From the NCBI RefSeq assembly GCF_003937915.1, contig NZ_RHUM01000003.1, positions 133,985-197,984 of the forward strand: a stretch of 64,000 bases of DNA, read 5' to 3'. The translations under genes were made by a program, and so were the position numbers. This document shows positions 37,230 to 46,936 of the stretch, piece after piece; within the stretch, counting starts at the first letter, position 1, and every line of letters starts with the position of its first letter. The notes below the pieces were generated by a model. The model had not been told where the DNA came from, searched no databases, and was given only the letters and a program-made list of their open reading frames with translations. The stretch comes from Erwinia sp. 198 (GTDB lineage Bacteria > Pseudomonadota > Gammaproteobacteria > Enterobacterales > Enterobacteriaceae).

Positions 37230-39860
37230 ATGACGACTGATACGTTTTCCCCCGCTGACCGCTCCTCTCTCCCCTGGCTCAGGGGAGCGATGTTTGGCGT
37301 GCTTTCTTTTGTTCTGACGCTGTTTTGTCTGGAACTGATTAAGGTCAGCATTCAAATCTCTTCGCTTTGGCTGCCCACCGCTTTGATGACTCTGCTGGTG
37401 TTCCACTATCCGCCGCGCAGGCTGCCGGGACTGCTGGGCGGCTGTATGATTGGCATTATCGCCGCCAACACGCTGATGGTCGGCACAGCCGTCGTCGTGT
37501 TGACGTTTCCGCTAATCAATTTGCTTCAGGCGCTGCTGGGCGGCGCGCTGTTGCGCAGGCTGCTGGACAGAGAAGCGCCGCTGGATTCGCTGCTCGGCTG
37601 GAGCAAGATGGTGGTATCGGTCGGCATTTTTACGCCGCTGCTCGGCGCGCTGCTCGCCTGCTGGTCGCTGAACTTTACCGGGCAGGCCAACTTCCATTTT
37701 TTTACGACCTGGACGGTTTCGGAAACTATCGGGATGCTGGCGCTCGGTCCGGTCTGCCTGCTATGGCGACCTGAAGAGCTGCGCAAATCCCTTAGCCCAC
37801 ACGCGCTGGTGGAAACGTTGTTGACGCTGATCGTTACGCTGGCACTGAGCTACTGCGCGTTACGCTATCTGCCGTGGTCTTTTACCTTTGTGATGGTGGT
37901 GCTGTTCTACAGCGCCGTGCGCCTGCCGCGCCTGTCTGCCTTTATTGTTTTTTTCGCCACGCTGCTGATGATGAGCCTGCTGCTGGCGCTAAACCAGCTG
38001 GTGCAATATACCAACGCGGTGACTATCGTGAACAGCGCGCCCTGGCTGCCGTTTTTGCTGGCGATCATCCCCAGCCATATTATGGCGCAGGTGATGCACT
38101 CGTTCCGGGAGGAAAAAAAGCATATCTCCCAGAGCGAGGCCAGGTTTCGTCATGCCATGGAGTATTCGGTGATAGGCATGGCGCTGGTGTCACCGGAAGG
38201 CCGTTTTCTACAGGTGAATCAATCGCTTTGTCGGCTGCTGGGCTACGCTCAGACCGAGCTGGTCACCATGACCTTTCAGGTGCTGACGCACCCTGACGAC
38301 CTGGCGGTTGATGAAAGCAAGTTTAACGAGCTGCTGGCAGGCGAGATCGAAACCTACAGTCATGAAAAACGCTATCTGCGCAAAGACGGGAGGATCGTCT
38401 GGGCGCTGCTGGCGACCTCGCTGGTACGCGACAGCGAGCGGCGACCGCTCTACTTTATTTCTCAAATTGAAGATATTTCCGATCTGAAGCAGACCGAAGC
38501 CGCCAACCGCCGCCTGATGCAGCGTATTACGCTGGCTAATGAGGCGGCCGGCATCGGCGTCTGGGATCTGAGCCTGAAGACCGGCAAAATGAACTGGGAC
38601 AAGCGCATGTTTCAGCTCTACGGGTTGAAGGAAGAAGGCCAGGCGACCTATCTGACGTGGGTTAACAGCCTGCTGCCTGCCGATCGTCAAATGGCCATCG
38701 ACGCCTTTGATAAGGGCATTAAAGAATCCCTGCCGGTAGATATCGTGTTCCGTATCGCTACGGATGACGGCATTCGCTTTATTCACAGTCAGTCGACGCT
38801 GGTTTTTGGCGACGACGGCAACGTTGAAAGAATGCTTGGCATCAATCAGGACGTGACCGCGATGCGTCAGCTGACCGACGCGCTCTACCAGGAAAAAGAG
38901 CGGATGCATATTACGCTGGACGCAATCGGCGAGGCGGTGATCAGTACGGATGAAGAGATGCGGGTGACGTTTATGAACCCGGTAGCGGAAGTGATGAGCG
39001 GCTGGACGCAGGAAGAGGCGGCAGGAAAACGGCTCAGCGATCTGCTGCGCATCACTCACGGCAGCGACGGCCCGGAAATGGAAAACCTGCTGTTATGCGG
39101 GCTGCCGCACAGCAAATCGGCGCCGGAACTGGCCGAAGAGCTGGTGCTGCATAACCGATCCGGCGACTGTTTTGATATTCACTACAGCATTACGCCGCTG
39201 AAAACGCTGGAAGGCGGCTATATCGGCAGCGTGATGGTGATCCAGGACGTCAGCGAATCGCGGGAGATGATGCGGCGGCTGAGCTACGGCGCCTCGCACG
39301 ATATGCTGACCCGCCTGCCTAACCGCGTCAGCTTCGAGCAGCGTCTGAAACAGCTGCTGCACAGCGCCAGCCAGCAGCAGCGTCAGCACGCGCTGATCTT
39401 TATCGATCTCGATCGCTTTAAGGCGGTCAACGACAGCGCCGGTCATGCCGCCGGCGATGCGCTGCTGCGGGAGATATCGGGCCAGATGAAACAGCATTTA
39501 CGCAGCGGCGATTTTCTGGCGCGCCTGGGCGGCGATGAGTTTGGCGTGCTGCTGCCGGACTGCGCGCCTGGTGAGGCGCGCGATATCGCGCAGTGCCTGG
39601 TGGAGGCGGTAAATCATTACCCTTTTCTGTGGGAAGGCCAGCTGCACCGTATTGGCGCCAGCGCGGGTATCACCCAGCTCAGCAAGGACAACGCTTCCGC
39701 CAGCGACGTGATGGCTCAGGCCGACTTGGCCTGCTACAACGCCAAGCACAACGGCCGCGGCCAGTATTCCATTTATGAAGCAAAGCTGATAGATACGCTT
39801 AAACCCGTGCTGTCACAGCGCGAAAACCAACAAATTTTACCGCAGCAGCTCTCTTCTTAA
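37230..39860 (+). CDS. dgcE: DgcE (YegE), MASE1-PAS-PAS-PAS-GGDEF diguanylate cyclase lacking the EAL domain
   Basis: 876 residues from the ATG at 37230; a TTG 18 bases earlier is possible but unlikely. An N-terminal MASE1 membrane sensor spans about residues 15-290. Three PAS domains follow (RFRHAMEYSVIGMALVS, LANEAAGIGVWDLS, TLDAIGEAVISTDEEMRV). The C-terminal cyclase domain has the intact GGDEF at 767-771 and the inhibitory site RSGD five residues before it. It makes cyclic di-GMP, which controls motility, cellulose and biofilm. E. coli DgcE continues into a degenerate EAL domain (1105 residues in total); here the protein ends soon after GGDEF with SQRENQQILPQQLSS. Confidence 0.9.
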   Translation: MTTDTFSPADRSSLPWLRGAMFGVLSFVLTLFCLELIKVSIQISSLWLPTALMTLLVFHYPPRRLPGLLGGCMIGIIAANTLMVGTAVVVLTFPLINLLQALLGGALLRRLLDREAPLDSLLGWSKMVVSVGIFTPLLGALLACWSLNFTGQANFHFFTTWTVSETIGMLALGPVCLLWRPEELRKSLSPHALVETLLTLIVTLALSYCALRYLPWSFTFVMVVLFYSAVRLPRLSAFIVFFATLLMMSLLLALNQLVQYTNAVTIVNSAPWLPFLLAIIPSHIMAQVMHSFREEKKHISQSEARFRHAMEYSVIGMALVSPEGRFLQVNQSLCRLLGYAQTELVTMTFQVLTHPDDLAVDESKFNELLAGEIETYSHEKRYLRKDGRIVWALLATSLVRDSERRPLYFISQIEDISDLKQTEAANRRLMQRITLANEAAGIGVWDLSLKTGKMNWDKRMFQLYGLKEEGQATYLTWVNSLLPADRQMAIDAFDKGIKESLPVDIVFRIATDDGIRFIHSQSTLVFGDDGNVERMLGINQDVTAMRQLTDALYQEKERMHITLDAIGEAVISTDEEMRVTFMNPVAEVMSGWTQEEAAGKRLSDLLRITHGSDGPEMENLLLCGLPHSKSAPELAEELVLHNRSGDCFDIHYSITPLKTLEGGYIGSVMVIQDVSESREMMRRLSYGASHDMLTRLPNRVSFEQRLKQLLHSASQQQRQHALIFIDLDRFKAVNDSAGHAAGDALLREISGQMKQHLRSGDFLARLGGDEFGVLLPDCAPGEARDIAQCLVEAVNHYPFLWEGQLHRIGASAGITQLSKDNASASDVMAQADLACYNAKHNGRGQYSIYEAKLIDTLKPVLSQRENQQILPQQLSS

Positions 39861-40007
39861 GGCAATATCGGCGGCCCGCTGCGGTGGCGTTCGGCCGCCT
39901 TAGTACACAACCAGCGCCGCGAGCAGCAATTAAAGCTTACCCGGCGCTTGCTCTCCTGCCGCCCCTGGGCTAAAGTCGCCCCCTTTTTTTATTAGCGGAG
40001 GGAAGGA

Positions 40008-41360
40008 ATGTTTATCGGCTTTGATTACGGGACGGCAAACTGCTCGGTCGCCATCATGAAAGAGGGCGTACCCACGCTGCTGCCGCTGGAAAACGGTTCC
40101 AGCCTGCTACCCTCAATGCTCTGCGCGCCGACGCGCGATACGGTCAGCGAATGGCTGTTTCGCCATCACCAGGTGCCAACGCCCGAAGCCGAAAATCAGG
40201 CGATTTTACGGCGCGCCCTCGCGTTCAACCGTGAAGAAGATATCGAAGTCACGCCCGCCAGCGTGCAGTTCGGTCTGGCCTCGCTGGCGCAGTATATGGC
40301 CGAGCCGGAAGATACCTGGTTTGTTAAATCGCCCAAATCCTTCCTGGGCGCGAGCGGCCTGAAGCCGCAGCAGGTCGCCTTCTTTGAAGATCTGGTATGC
40401 GCGATGATGCTGCATATCCGCCAGCAGGCCGAAACCCAGACGCAGGAAAGCATTACCCAGGCGGTGATTGGCCGTCCGGTCAACTTCCAGGGGCTGGGCG
40501 GCGAAGAGGCCAACCGTCAGGCACAGGGCATACTGGCGCGCGCCGCCAGCCGCGCCGGTTTCAAAGAGGTTGAGTTCCAGTTCGAGCCGGTCGCGGCCGG
40601 TCTGGAATTTGAAGCGACGCTGAAAAAAGAAACGCGCGTGCTGATTGTGGATATCGGCGGCGGCACCACCGACTGCTCCGTGCTGCTGATGGGCCCGCAA
40701 TGGCACGACAGAGCCGAGCGTCAGGAGAGCCTGCTGGGCCACAGCGGCTGCCGCGTCGGCGGTAACGACCTGGACATTATGCTGGCCTTTAAAGAGCTGA
40801 TGCCGCTGCTGGGCAGCGGCGGCCAGACGCACAAAGGCATTGCGCTGCCTGCGCTGCCGTGGTGGAACGCTATCGCTATCAACGACGTGCCTGCGCAAAG
40901 CGACTTTTACGCCACGGCCAGCCGCAAACAGCTTCAGGATTTGATCCGCGACGCCCGCGAGCCGGAAAAAGTGCAGCGCCTGCTGAAAGTCTGGCAGCAG
41001 CGGCTGGGCTACCGGCTGGTACGCGCGGCGGAAGAGAGCAAAATCGCCCTTTCCGATCGGCCTTCGGCCACCTCGACGCTGGATTTTATTGAGCCGTCGC
41101 TGGCGACCGATATCAGCGTGGACGCGCTGAAAAGCGCTATCGCCCAGCCGCTGGAGCGCATTCAGGAACAGGTGAAGCTGGCGCTGGACGGCAGCGGCAC
41201 CCGACCGGACGTGATCTATCTGACGGGAGGCAGCGCCCGCTCGCCGGTGCTGCGCGAGGCGCTGCAAAAGCAGCTGCCCGACATCCCGCTCGCCAGCGGC
41301 GATGACTTTGGTTCCGTCACCGCCGGCCTGGCGCGCTGGGCGCAGGTGCTGTTTCGCTAA
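40008..41360 (+). CDS. yegD: YegD, Hsp70-like actin-fold protein
   Basis: 450-residue member of the actin/Hsp70 ATPase superfamily without the substrate-binding domain of DnaK. GFDYGTANCSVAIM is the phosphate-1 loop, VLIVDIGGGTTDCSVLLMG is the phosphate-2 loop and VIYLTGGSARSPVLREAL the adenosine loop. The length matches E. coli YegD. It has a good ribosome site (GCGGAGGGAAGG). Function is not established; it is called a putative chaperone. Confidence 0.93.
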   Translation: MFIGFDYGTANCSVAIMKEGVPTLLPLENGSSLLPSMLCAPTRDTVSEWLFRHHQVPTPEAENQAILRRALAFNREEDIEVTPASVQFGLASLAQYMAEPEDTWFVKSPKSFLGASGLKPQQVAFFEDLVCAMMLHIRQQAETQTQESITQAVIGRPVNFQGLGGEEANRQAQGILARAASRAGFKEVEFQFEPVAAGLEFEATLKKETRVLIVDIGGGTTDCSVLLMGPQWHDRAERQESLLGHSGCRVGGNDLDIMLAFKELMPLLGSGGQTHKGIALPALPWWNAIAINDVPAQSDFYATASRKQLQDLIRDAREPEKVQRLLKVWQQRLGYRLVRAAEESKIALSDRPSATSTLDFIEPSLATDISVDALKSAIAQPLERIQEQVKLALDGSGTRPDVIYLTGGSARSPVLREALQKQLPDIPLASGDDFGSVTAGLARWAQVLFR

Positions 41361-42320
41361 TTAATAGCGGCTCGCTTCGGTAAGCTTGCCTGTCGCTTCC
41401 TCGCTGAGCTGAAGGCTGGCAGCCTTGCTCAGCTCTTCCAGCTGAGGAAGCGAGGTCACACTGACAATCGGCGCGGTGATGCCTGGACGGGCAATCTGCC
41501 ACGCCAGCGCAACCTGCGTCGGCGTGGCCTGGCTCTCTTCCGCCGCCTCGTCTAACGCTTTCAGAATGCGCAGGCCGCGCTCGTTGAGGTATTTCTCGAC
41601 CACGCCTTCGCCGCGCTTGCTTTTATTCGCGTCGGCCTTGCTGCGATATTTGCCGCTTAAAAAGCCGCTGGCCAGCGAATAGTAGTTGATTACGCCCAGG
41701 TCATGTTCCCGCGCTACCTGCTCCAGACCGCTTTCGTAACCCTGGCGGTCATAAAGATTGTATTCCGGCTGTAGTGTTTCATAGCGGGCCAGGCCCTGCT
41801 CTTTGCTGATATCCAGCGCTTCCTGCAGCCTTTCCGCACCGTAGTTAGAGGCGCCGATAGCCCGCACCTTGCCTTCTTTAATCAGCGCGTCGAAGGTCGC
41901 CAGCGTCTGCTGCAAAGGGGTGTCGCTGTCGTCGCGGTGCGCCTGATAGAGATCGATATAGTCGGTTTGCAGACGGCTTAGCGAGGCCTCTACCGCCTGG
42001 CGAATATAAGCAGGCGACAGGCCGGTTTTGCCTTCGCCCATTTCCATGCCGACCTTGGTGGCCAACACGATCTGGTTGCGCTTGCCGGTTTTCTTCAGCC
42101 AGTCGCCGATAATGGTTTCTGATTCACCGCCCTTGTTGCCCGGCGCCCAGCGCGAATAGCAGTCGGCGGTATCAATAAAGAAGAGGCCTTTTTCCACCAG
42201 CGCGTCCAGCAGAGAAAAAGAAGTTTGCCGATCGACCGTCCAGCCGAAAACGTTGCCGCCAAAAGTCAGCGTGGGAACCTGAATACCGGTACGGCCCAGC
42301 TCGCGATGCGTTTGGATCAT
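41361..42320 (-). CDS. aldo/keto reductase
   Basis: 319-residue NADPH-dependent oxidoreductase of the AKR fold. FIDTADCYSRWAPGN holds the catalytic Asp and Tyr, VLATKVGMEMG the lysine and DLYQAHRDDSDTPL the histidine. The C-terminal cofactor loop is TAPIVSVTSLPQLEELSKA. It resembles the YajO/Tas-like group reducing aldehydes or ketones. The stop abuts that of yegD with no space, and it is divergent from mdtA. Substrate is unknown. Confidence 0.87.
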   Translation of the reverse strand: MIQTHRELGRTGIQVPTLTFGGNVFGWTVDRQTSFSLLDALVEKGLFFIDTADCYSRWAPGNKGGESETIIGDWLKKTGKRNQIVLATKVGMEMGEGKTGLSPAYIRQAVEASLSRLQTDYIDLYQAHRDDSDTPLQQTLATFDALIKEGKVRAIGASNYGAERLQEALDISKEQGLARYETLQPEYNLYDRQGYESGLEQVAREHDLGVINYYSLASGFLSGKYRSKADANKSKRGEGVVEKYLNERGLRILKALDEAAEESQATPTQVALAWQIARPGITAPIVSVTSLPQLEELSKAASLQLSEEATGKLTEASRY

Positions 42321-42602
42321 CTTTATACTCCTGTATTGGAAGGGTTTCTGACGTGACTATTAGCGTAGCAAATATCCATACAAGACGTTTGTTGATTAAC
42401 GGTACAGGCACGTCGACGCGAGAATACTTACACTTGCTGAACGGTTATTCTTAATTCCTTCATTTTTATAATTGATAAATCCGTTAAAATTGAAATATTA
42501 AGCGTCTTCAGTCTCGCCGGCCTCAGGAAAGCAGCCAGCCTTCCCGTCCGGCGAGATTGCTTTACCGACGCTAACTTTTGCCTTTGGAGAGCTGATAACA
42601 GG
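42321..42602. promoter_or_regulatory. divergent promoter region of mdtA with a weak BaeR-box candidate
   Basis: 282 bases without a gene. At 42459-42476 the forward strand reads TTCATTTTTATAATTGAT, agreeing with 11 of 18 positions of the remembered BaeR consensus TTTTTCTCCATDATTGGC, including the ATAATTG half. This is weak evidence only. Confidence 0.3.
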
Positions 42603-43817
42603 ATGAACACCCGGCGCCGTTTTAAAATCATACTTGTGGTGCTCGCGGCTATCGCAGCGGGCGGACTTTACTGGTGGCACAGCCACGGCGAGCAGCAAAA
42701 AACCGCCGAGCGCCCGCACGCTTCCGGCGGCGGTCGTAAAGCCGCAGGCGGGCCGCTGGCGCCGGTGCAGGCTGCTGCCGCCGCGCGCCAGAGCGTACCG
42801 CAATACCTTACCGGGCTGGGCACCGTCGCCGCCGCCAATACCGTCACGCTGCGCAGCCGCGTCGATGGCGATCTGATGGCGCTTCACTTTACCGAAGGCC
42901 AGCAAGTCAGGGCGGGCCAGCTGCTGGCGGAAATCGATCCTCGTCCCTTTCAGGTCGCGCTGACGCAGGCGCAGGGCCAGCTGGCAAAAGATCGGGCGAC
43001 GCTTGCCAACGCGCGTCGCGATCTGGCGCGGCTGGAGAAGCTGGTGAAAACCAACCTGGTCTCGCAGCAGGAGCTGGATACACAGCGTGCGCTGGTCAGT
43101 GAAACCCTGGGAACGATCCAGGCGGATGAGGGCAGCGTTGCCAGCGCGCAGCTGAACCTGACCTACAGCCGCATCATCTCGCCTGTTTCCGGCCGCGTCG
43201 GGCTGCGTCAGGTAGATATTGGCAACTATATCAGCAGCGGCGACACCAACGGCATCGTGGTGATCACCCAAACGCATCCGGTCGAGCTGGTGTTCAGCCT
43301 GCCGGAAAACCAGATCGAAACCCTGATGAAGGCGCAAAAGGCCGGGCAGCCGGTACCGGTAGAAGCCTGGGATCGCAGCAACAAAACGCTGCTGGCGACC
43401 GGTTCGCTGCTGAGCATGGATAATCAGATCGACGTCACGACCGGTACGATTAAAGTCAAAGCGCAGTTCACTAATCAGGACGACCGCCTGTTTCCTAATC
43501 AGTTTGTTAACGCGCGTTTACAGGTCAACACGCTGCACGACGCCATTGTTATCCCGGTAGCGGCGCTGCAAATGGGCAACGAGGGGCATTTTGTCTGGGT
43601 GGTTAACAGCGACGGCAAGGTCAGTAAAAAAACTATCACCGTCAGCGTGCAGGACAGCGAGAAGGCGATTGTGGACGCCGGGCTGGACGAAGGCGAAAAA
43701 GTTGTCACCGACGGTATCGATCGGCTGACGGAAGGCGCCACGGTAGAAGTGGTGGCGCCGCAGGCCATGCCGCTGGCGGGCACCGGTACGCCGCCCGCTA
43801 AGGGAGCGCGCCAGTAA
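42603..43817 (+). CDS. mdtA: MdtA, RND efflux membrane fusion protein
   Basis: 404-residue periplasmic adaptor. An N-terminal membrane anchor ([17 protein letters not shown]) is followed by a lipoyl half-motif ([20 protein letters not shown]), an alpha-helical hairpin (about 115-175) and a beta-barrel region. It links the MdtBC pump to TolC and is part of the bile-salt, novobiocin and deoxycholate efflux system controlled by BaeSR. The stop overlaps the mdtB start (TAATG). Confidence 0.95.
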   Translation: MNTRRRFKIILVVLAAIAAGGLYWWHSHGEQQKTAERPHASGGGRKAAGGPLAPVQAAAAARQSVPQYLTGLGTVAAANTVTLRSRVDGDLMALHFTEGQQVRAGQLLAEIDPRPFQVALTQAQGQLAKDRATLANARRDLARLEKLVKTNLVSQQELDTQRALVSETLGTIQADEGSVASAQLNLTYSRIISPVSGRVGLRQVDIGNYISSGDTNGIVVITQTHPVELVFSLPENQIETLMKAQKAGQPVPVEAWDRSNKTLLATGSLLSMDNQIDVTTGTIKVKAQFTNQDDRLFPNQFVNARLQVNTLHDAIVIPVAALQMGNEGHFVWVVNSDGKVSKKTITVSVQDSEKAIVDAGLDEGEKVVTDGIDRLTEGATVEVVAPQAMPLAGTGTPPAKGARQ

Positions 43818-46800
43818 TGCAGGTGATGCCTTCTAACCCCGGCGGCGGCCCTTCCCGCCAGTTTATTATGCGTCCGGTGGCGACCACGCTGCTGATGGTC
43901 GCTATCCTGCTGGCCGGTATTCTGGGCTACCGCTCGCTACCCGTTTCGGCGCTGCCGGAGGTTGACTATCCCACCATTCAGGTGGTGACGCTCTATCCGG
44001 GCGCCAGTCCGGACGTGATGACCTCGGCCGTTACCGCACCGCTGGAGCGCCAGTTCGGCCAGATGTCGGGCTTAAAGCAGATGGCTTCGCAGAGTTCCGG
44101 CGGCGCGTCGGTGGTGACGCTGCAGTTTCAGCTAACGCTGCCGCTGGACGTGGCCGAGCAGGAAGTGCAGGCCGCCATCAACGCCGCGACCAATCTGCTG
44201 CCGTCCGACCTGCCGAATCCGCCGGTTTACAGCAAGGTGAACCCCGCCGATCCGCCGATCATGACGCTGGCCGTTACCACTACCAGTATGCCAATGACCC
44301 AGGTGCAGGATATGGTGGAAACGCGCGTGGCGCAGAAGATTTCGCAGGTTTCCGGCGTGGGGCTGGTGACGCTCGCCGGCGGCCAGCGGCCGGCGGTGCG
44401 GGTGAAGCTCAACGCGCAGGCGCTGGCCTCGCTCGGACTGACCAGCGAAACGGTGCGCACCGCTATCAGCAGCGCCAACGTCAATTCGGCTAAAGGCAGC
44501 CTGGACGGCCCGGAGCGCTCGATTACGCTTTCCGCCAACGATCAGATGAAGTCGGCGGAAGACTATCGTCAGCTGATTATCAGCTGGCAGAACGGTGCGC
44601 CAGTGCGCCTGCGCGACGTCGCCACCGTGGAACAGGGAGCGGAAAACAGCTGGCTGGGCGCCTGGGCTAACCGCCAGCAGGCTATCGTGCTTAATATTCA
44701 GCGGCAGCCGGGCGCAAACATTATCACCACTGCCGACAGCATTCGCCAGATGCTGCCAGCGCTGACCGCTTCGCTGCCGAAGTCGGTCGAGGTCAAAGTG
44801 CTGACCGACCGCACCACCAATATCCGCGCCTCGGTCAACGACGTGCAGTTCGAGCTGATGCTGGCTATCGCGCTGGTGGTGATGATCATCTATCTGTTTC
44901 TGCGCAACGTGCCGGCGACGATTATTCCGGCGGTCGCGGTGCCGCTGTCGCTGGTCGGCACCTTTGCCGTAATCTACTTCCTTGGCTTCTCCGTCAATAA
45001 CCTGACGCTGATGGCGTTGACCATCGCCACCGGCTTTGTGGTCGATGACGCTATCGTGGTGATTGAAAATATCTCCCGCTATATCGAAAAAGGCGAAAAG
45101 CCGCTGGACGCGGCGCTGAAGGGCGCGGGCGAGATCGGCTTTACCATTATCTCACTGACCTTCTCGCTGATAGCGGTGCTGATCCCGCTGCTGTTTATGG
45201 GCGATATCGTCGGCAGGCTGTTCCGCGAGTTTGCCGTTACGCTGGCAGTCTCGATCCTGATTTCCGCCGTGGTATCGCTGACGCTGACGCCAATGATGTG
45301 CGCGCGGATGCTCAGCGTGGAATCATTGCGCAAGCAGAACCGCTTTTCGCGCGCCAGCGAGGCGATGTTCGATCGCGTCATCGCCGGCTACGGCCGCTTT
45401 CTCAAGCGCGCGCTGGATCATCAGTGGCTGACGCTCGGCGTGGCGCTCGGCACGCTGGCCATTACCGTGCTGCTGTGGGTAGCAATCCCGAAAGGCTTTT
45501 TCCCGCTGCAGGATAACGGCATTATCCAGGGCACGGTGCAGGCGCCGCAGTCGGTTTCCTGGGCCAGCATGGCGCAGCGCCAGCAGCAGGTCGCATCGAT
45601 TATTATGAAAGATCCGGCGGTGCAAAGCCTGACCTCCTTTGTCGGCGTGGACGGCACCAATCCGGCGCTGAACAGCGGACGGCTGCAAATCAACCTCAAG
45701 CCGCTGGACGAGCGTGAGGATCGCATTCCGGCGGTAATTACCCGTTTACAGCAGGCGGTCGCCGCTGTGCCCGGCATCGATCTTTATCTCCAGCCGGTGC
45801 AGGATCTCACCATTGATACCCAGCTTAGCCGCACACAGTATCAGTTTACGCTGCAAACCGGCTCGCTGGATTCGCTGAGCCTGTGGGTGCCGAAGCTCAC
45901 CGAGGCGCTGAAGCAGCTGCCGCAGCTGAAAGATGTCAGCAGCGACTGGCAAGATCGCGGGCTGGAAGCCTACATCAAGGTGGATCGCGATAACGCCAGC
46001 CGTCTCGGCATCAGCATGGCGGACGTGGATAACGCGCTCTATAACGCTTTTGGCCAAAGGCTAATCTCTACTATTTATACCCAGGCCAGCCAGTATCGCG
46101 TGGTGCTGGAAAACGATATTTCCGCCACCCCGGGCCTGGCCGCGCTGGAGTCCATTCGCCTGACCAGCACCGACGGCGGCAGCGTGCCGCTTAGCGCCAT
46201 CGCCAGCGTTGAGCAGCGTCACGGCGCGTTAAGCATCAATCATCTGGATCAGTTCCCTTCGACCACCTTCTCGTTTAACGTCCGCGACGGCTATTCGCTG
46301 GAAGAGGCGGTGAACGCCATTACTCAGGCCGAGCAGGCTATGGCGATGCCTGCCGGGATCGTCACGAAGTTCCAGGGCAGCACGCTGGCGTTTCAGGCGG
46401 CGCTCTCCAGCACCGTCTGGCTGATCGTGGCCGCCGTGGTGGCGATGTATATCGTGCTGGGCGTGCTGTATGAAAGCTTTATCCATCCGATCACCATTCT
46501 TTCCACGCTGCCCACGGCAGGCGTCGGCGCGCTGCTGGCGCTGATGCTCAGCGGCAACGAGCTGGATGTGATCGCCATTATCGGCATTATCCTGCTGATC
46601 GGCATCGTGAAGAAAAACGCCATTATGATGATTGACTTTGCGCTGGCGGCGGAGCGCGAACAGGGCATGACGCCTTATAACGCGATCTATCAGGCCTGCC
46701 TGCTGCGCTTCCGACCGATCCTGATGACCACGCTGGCGGCGCTGCTGGGCGCGCTGCCGCTGATGCTAAGCACCGGCGTCGGTGCCGAGCTGCGGCATCC

Positions 46801-46936
46801 GCTGGGCGTGGCGATGGTAGGCGGCCTGATCGTCAGCCAGGTGCTGACGCTGTTCACCACGCCGGTGATTTATCTGCTGTTCGACCGCCTGGCGCAGGCA
46901 GCCCGTCGTCGTCTGCCGTCGAAGGAGGCGCAGTGA
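43817..46936 (+). CDS. mdtB: MdtB, RND efflux pump subunit
   Basis: 1039-residue inner-membrane proton-driven pump with 12 membrane helices and two large periplasmic loops. N-terminal [17 protein letters not shown] and the helix-4 motif [19 protein letters not shown] with the proton-relay aspartates are visible. [14 protein letters not shown] marks helix 10. MdtB forms a heterotrimer with MdtC, and both are needed for the full substrate range. Length agrees with E. coli (1040). Confidence 0.96.
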   Translation: MQVMPSNPGGGPSRQFIMRPVATTLLMVAILLAGILGYRSLPVSALPEVDYPTIQVVTLYPGASPDVMTSAVTAPLERQFGQMSGLKQMASQSSGGASVVTLQFQLTLPLDVAEQEVQAAINAATNLLPSDLPNPPVYSKVNPADPPIMTLAVTTTSMPMTQVQDMVETRVAQKISQVSGVGLVTLAGGQRPAVRVKLNAQALASLGLTSETVRTAISSANVNSAKGSLDGPERSITLSANDQMKSAEDYRQLIISWQNGAPVRLRDVATVEQGAENSWLGAWANRQQAIVLNIQRQPGANIITTADSIRQMLPALTASLPKSVEVKVLTDRTTNIRASVNDVQFELMLAIALVVMIIYLFLRNVPATIIPAVAVPLSLVGTFAVIYFLGFSVNNLTLMALTIATGFVVDDAIVVIENISRYIEKGEKPLDAALKGAGEIGFTIISLTFSLIAVLIPLLFMGDIVGRLFREFAVTLAVSILISAVVSLTLTPMMCARMLSVESLRKQNRFSRASEAMFDRVIAGYGRFLKRALDHQWLTLGVALGTLAITVLLWVAIPKGFFPLQDNGIIQGTVQAPQSVSWASMAQRQQQVASIIMKDPAVQSLTSFVGVDGTNPALNSGRLQINLKPLDEREDRIPAVITRLQQAVAAVPGIDLYLQPVQDLTIDTQLSRTQYQFTLQTGSLDSLSLWVPKLTEALKQLPQLKDVSSDWQDRGLEAYIKVDRDNASRLGISMADVDNALYNAFGQRLISTIYTQASQYRVVLENDISATPGLAALESIRLTSTDGGSVPLSAIASVEQRHGALSINHLDQFPSTTFSFNVRDGYSLEEAVNAITQAEQAMAMPAGIVTKFQGSTLAFQAALSSTVWLIVAAVVAMYIVLGVLYESFIHPITILSTLPTAGVGALLALMLSGNELDVIAIIGIILLIGIVKKNAIMMIDFALAAEREQGMTPYNAIYQACLLRFRPILMTTLAALLGALPLMLSTGVGAELRHPLGVAMVGGLIVSQVLTLFTTPVIYLLFDRLAQAARRRLPSKEAQ

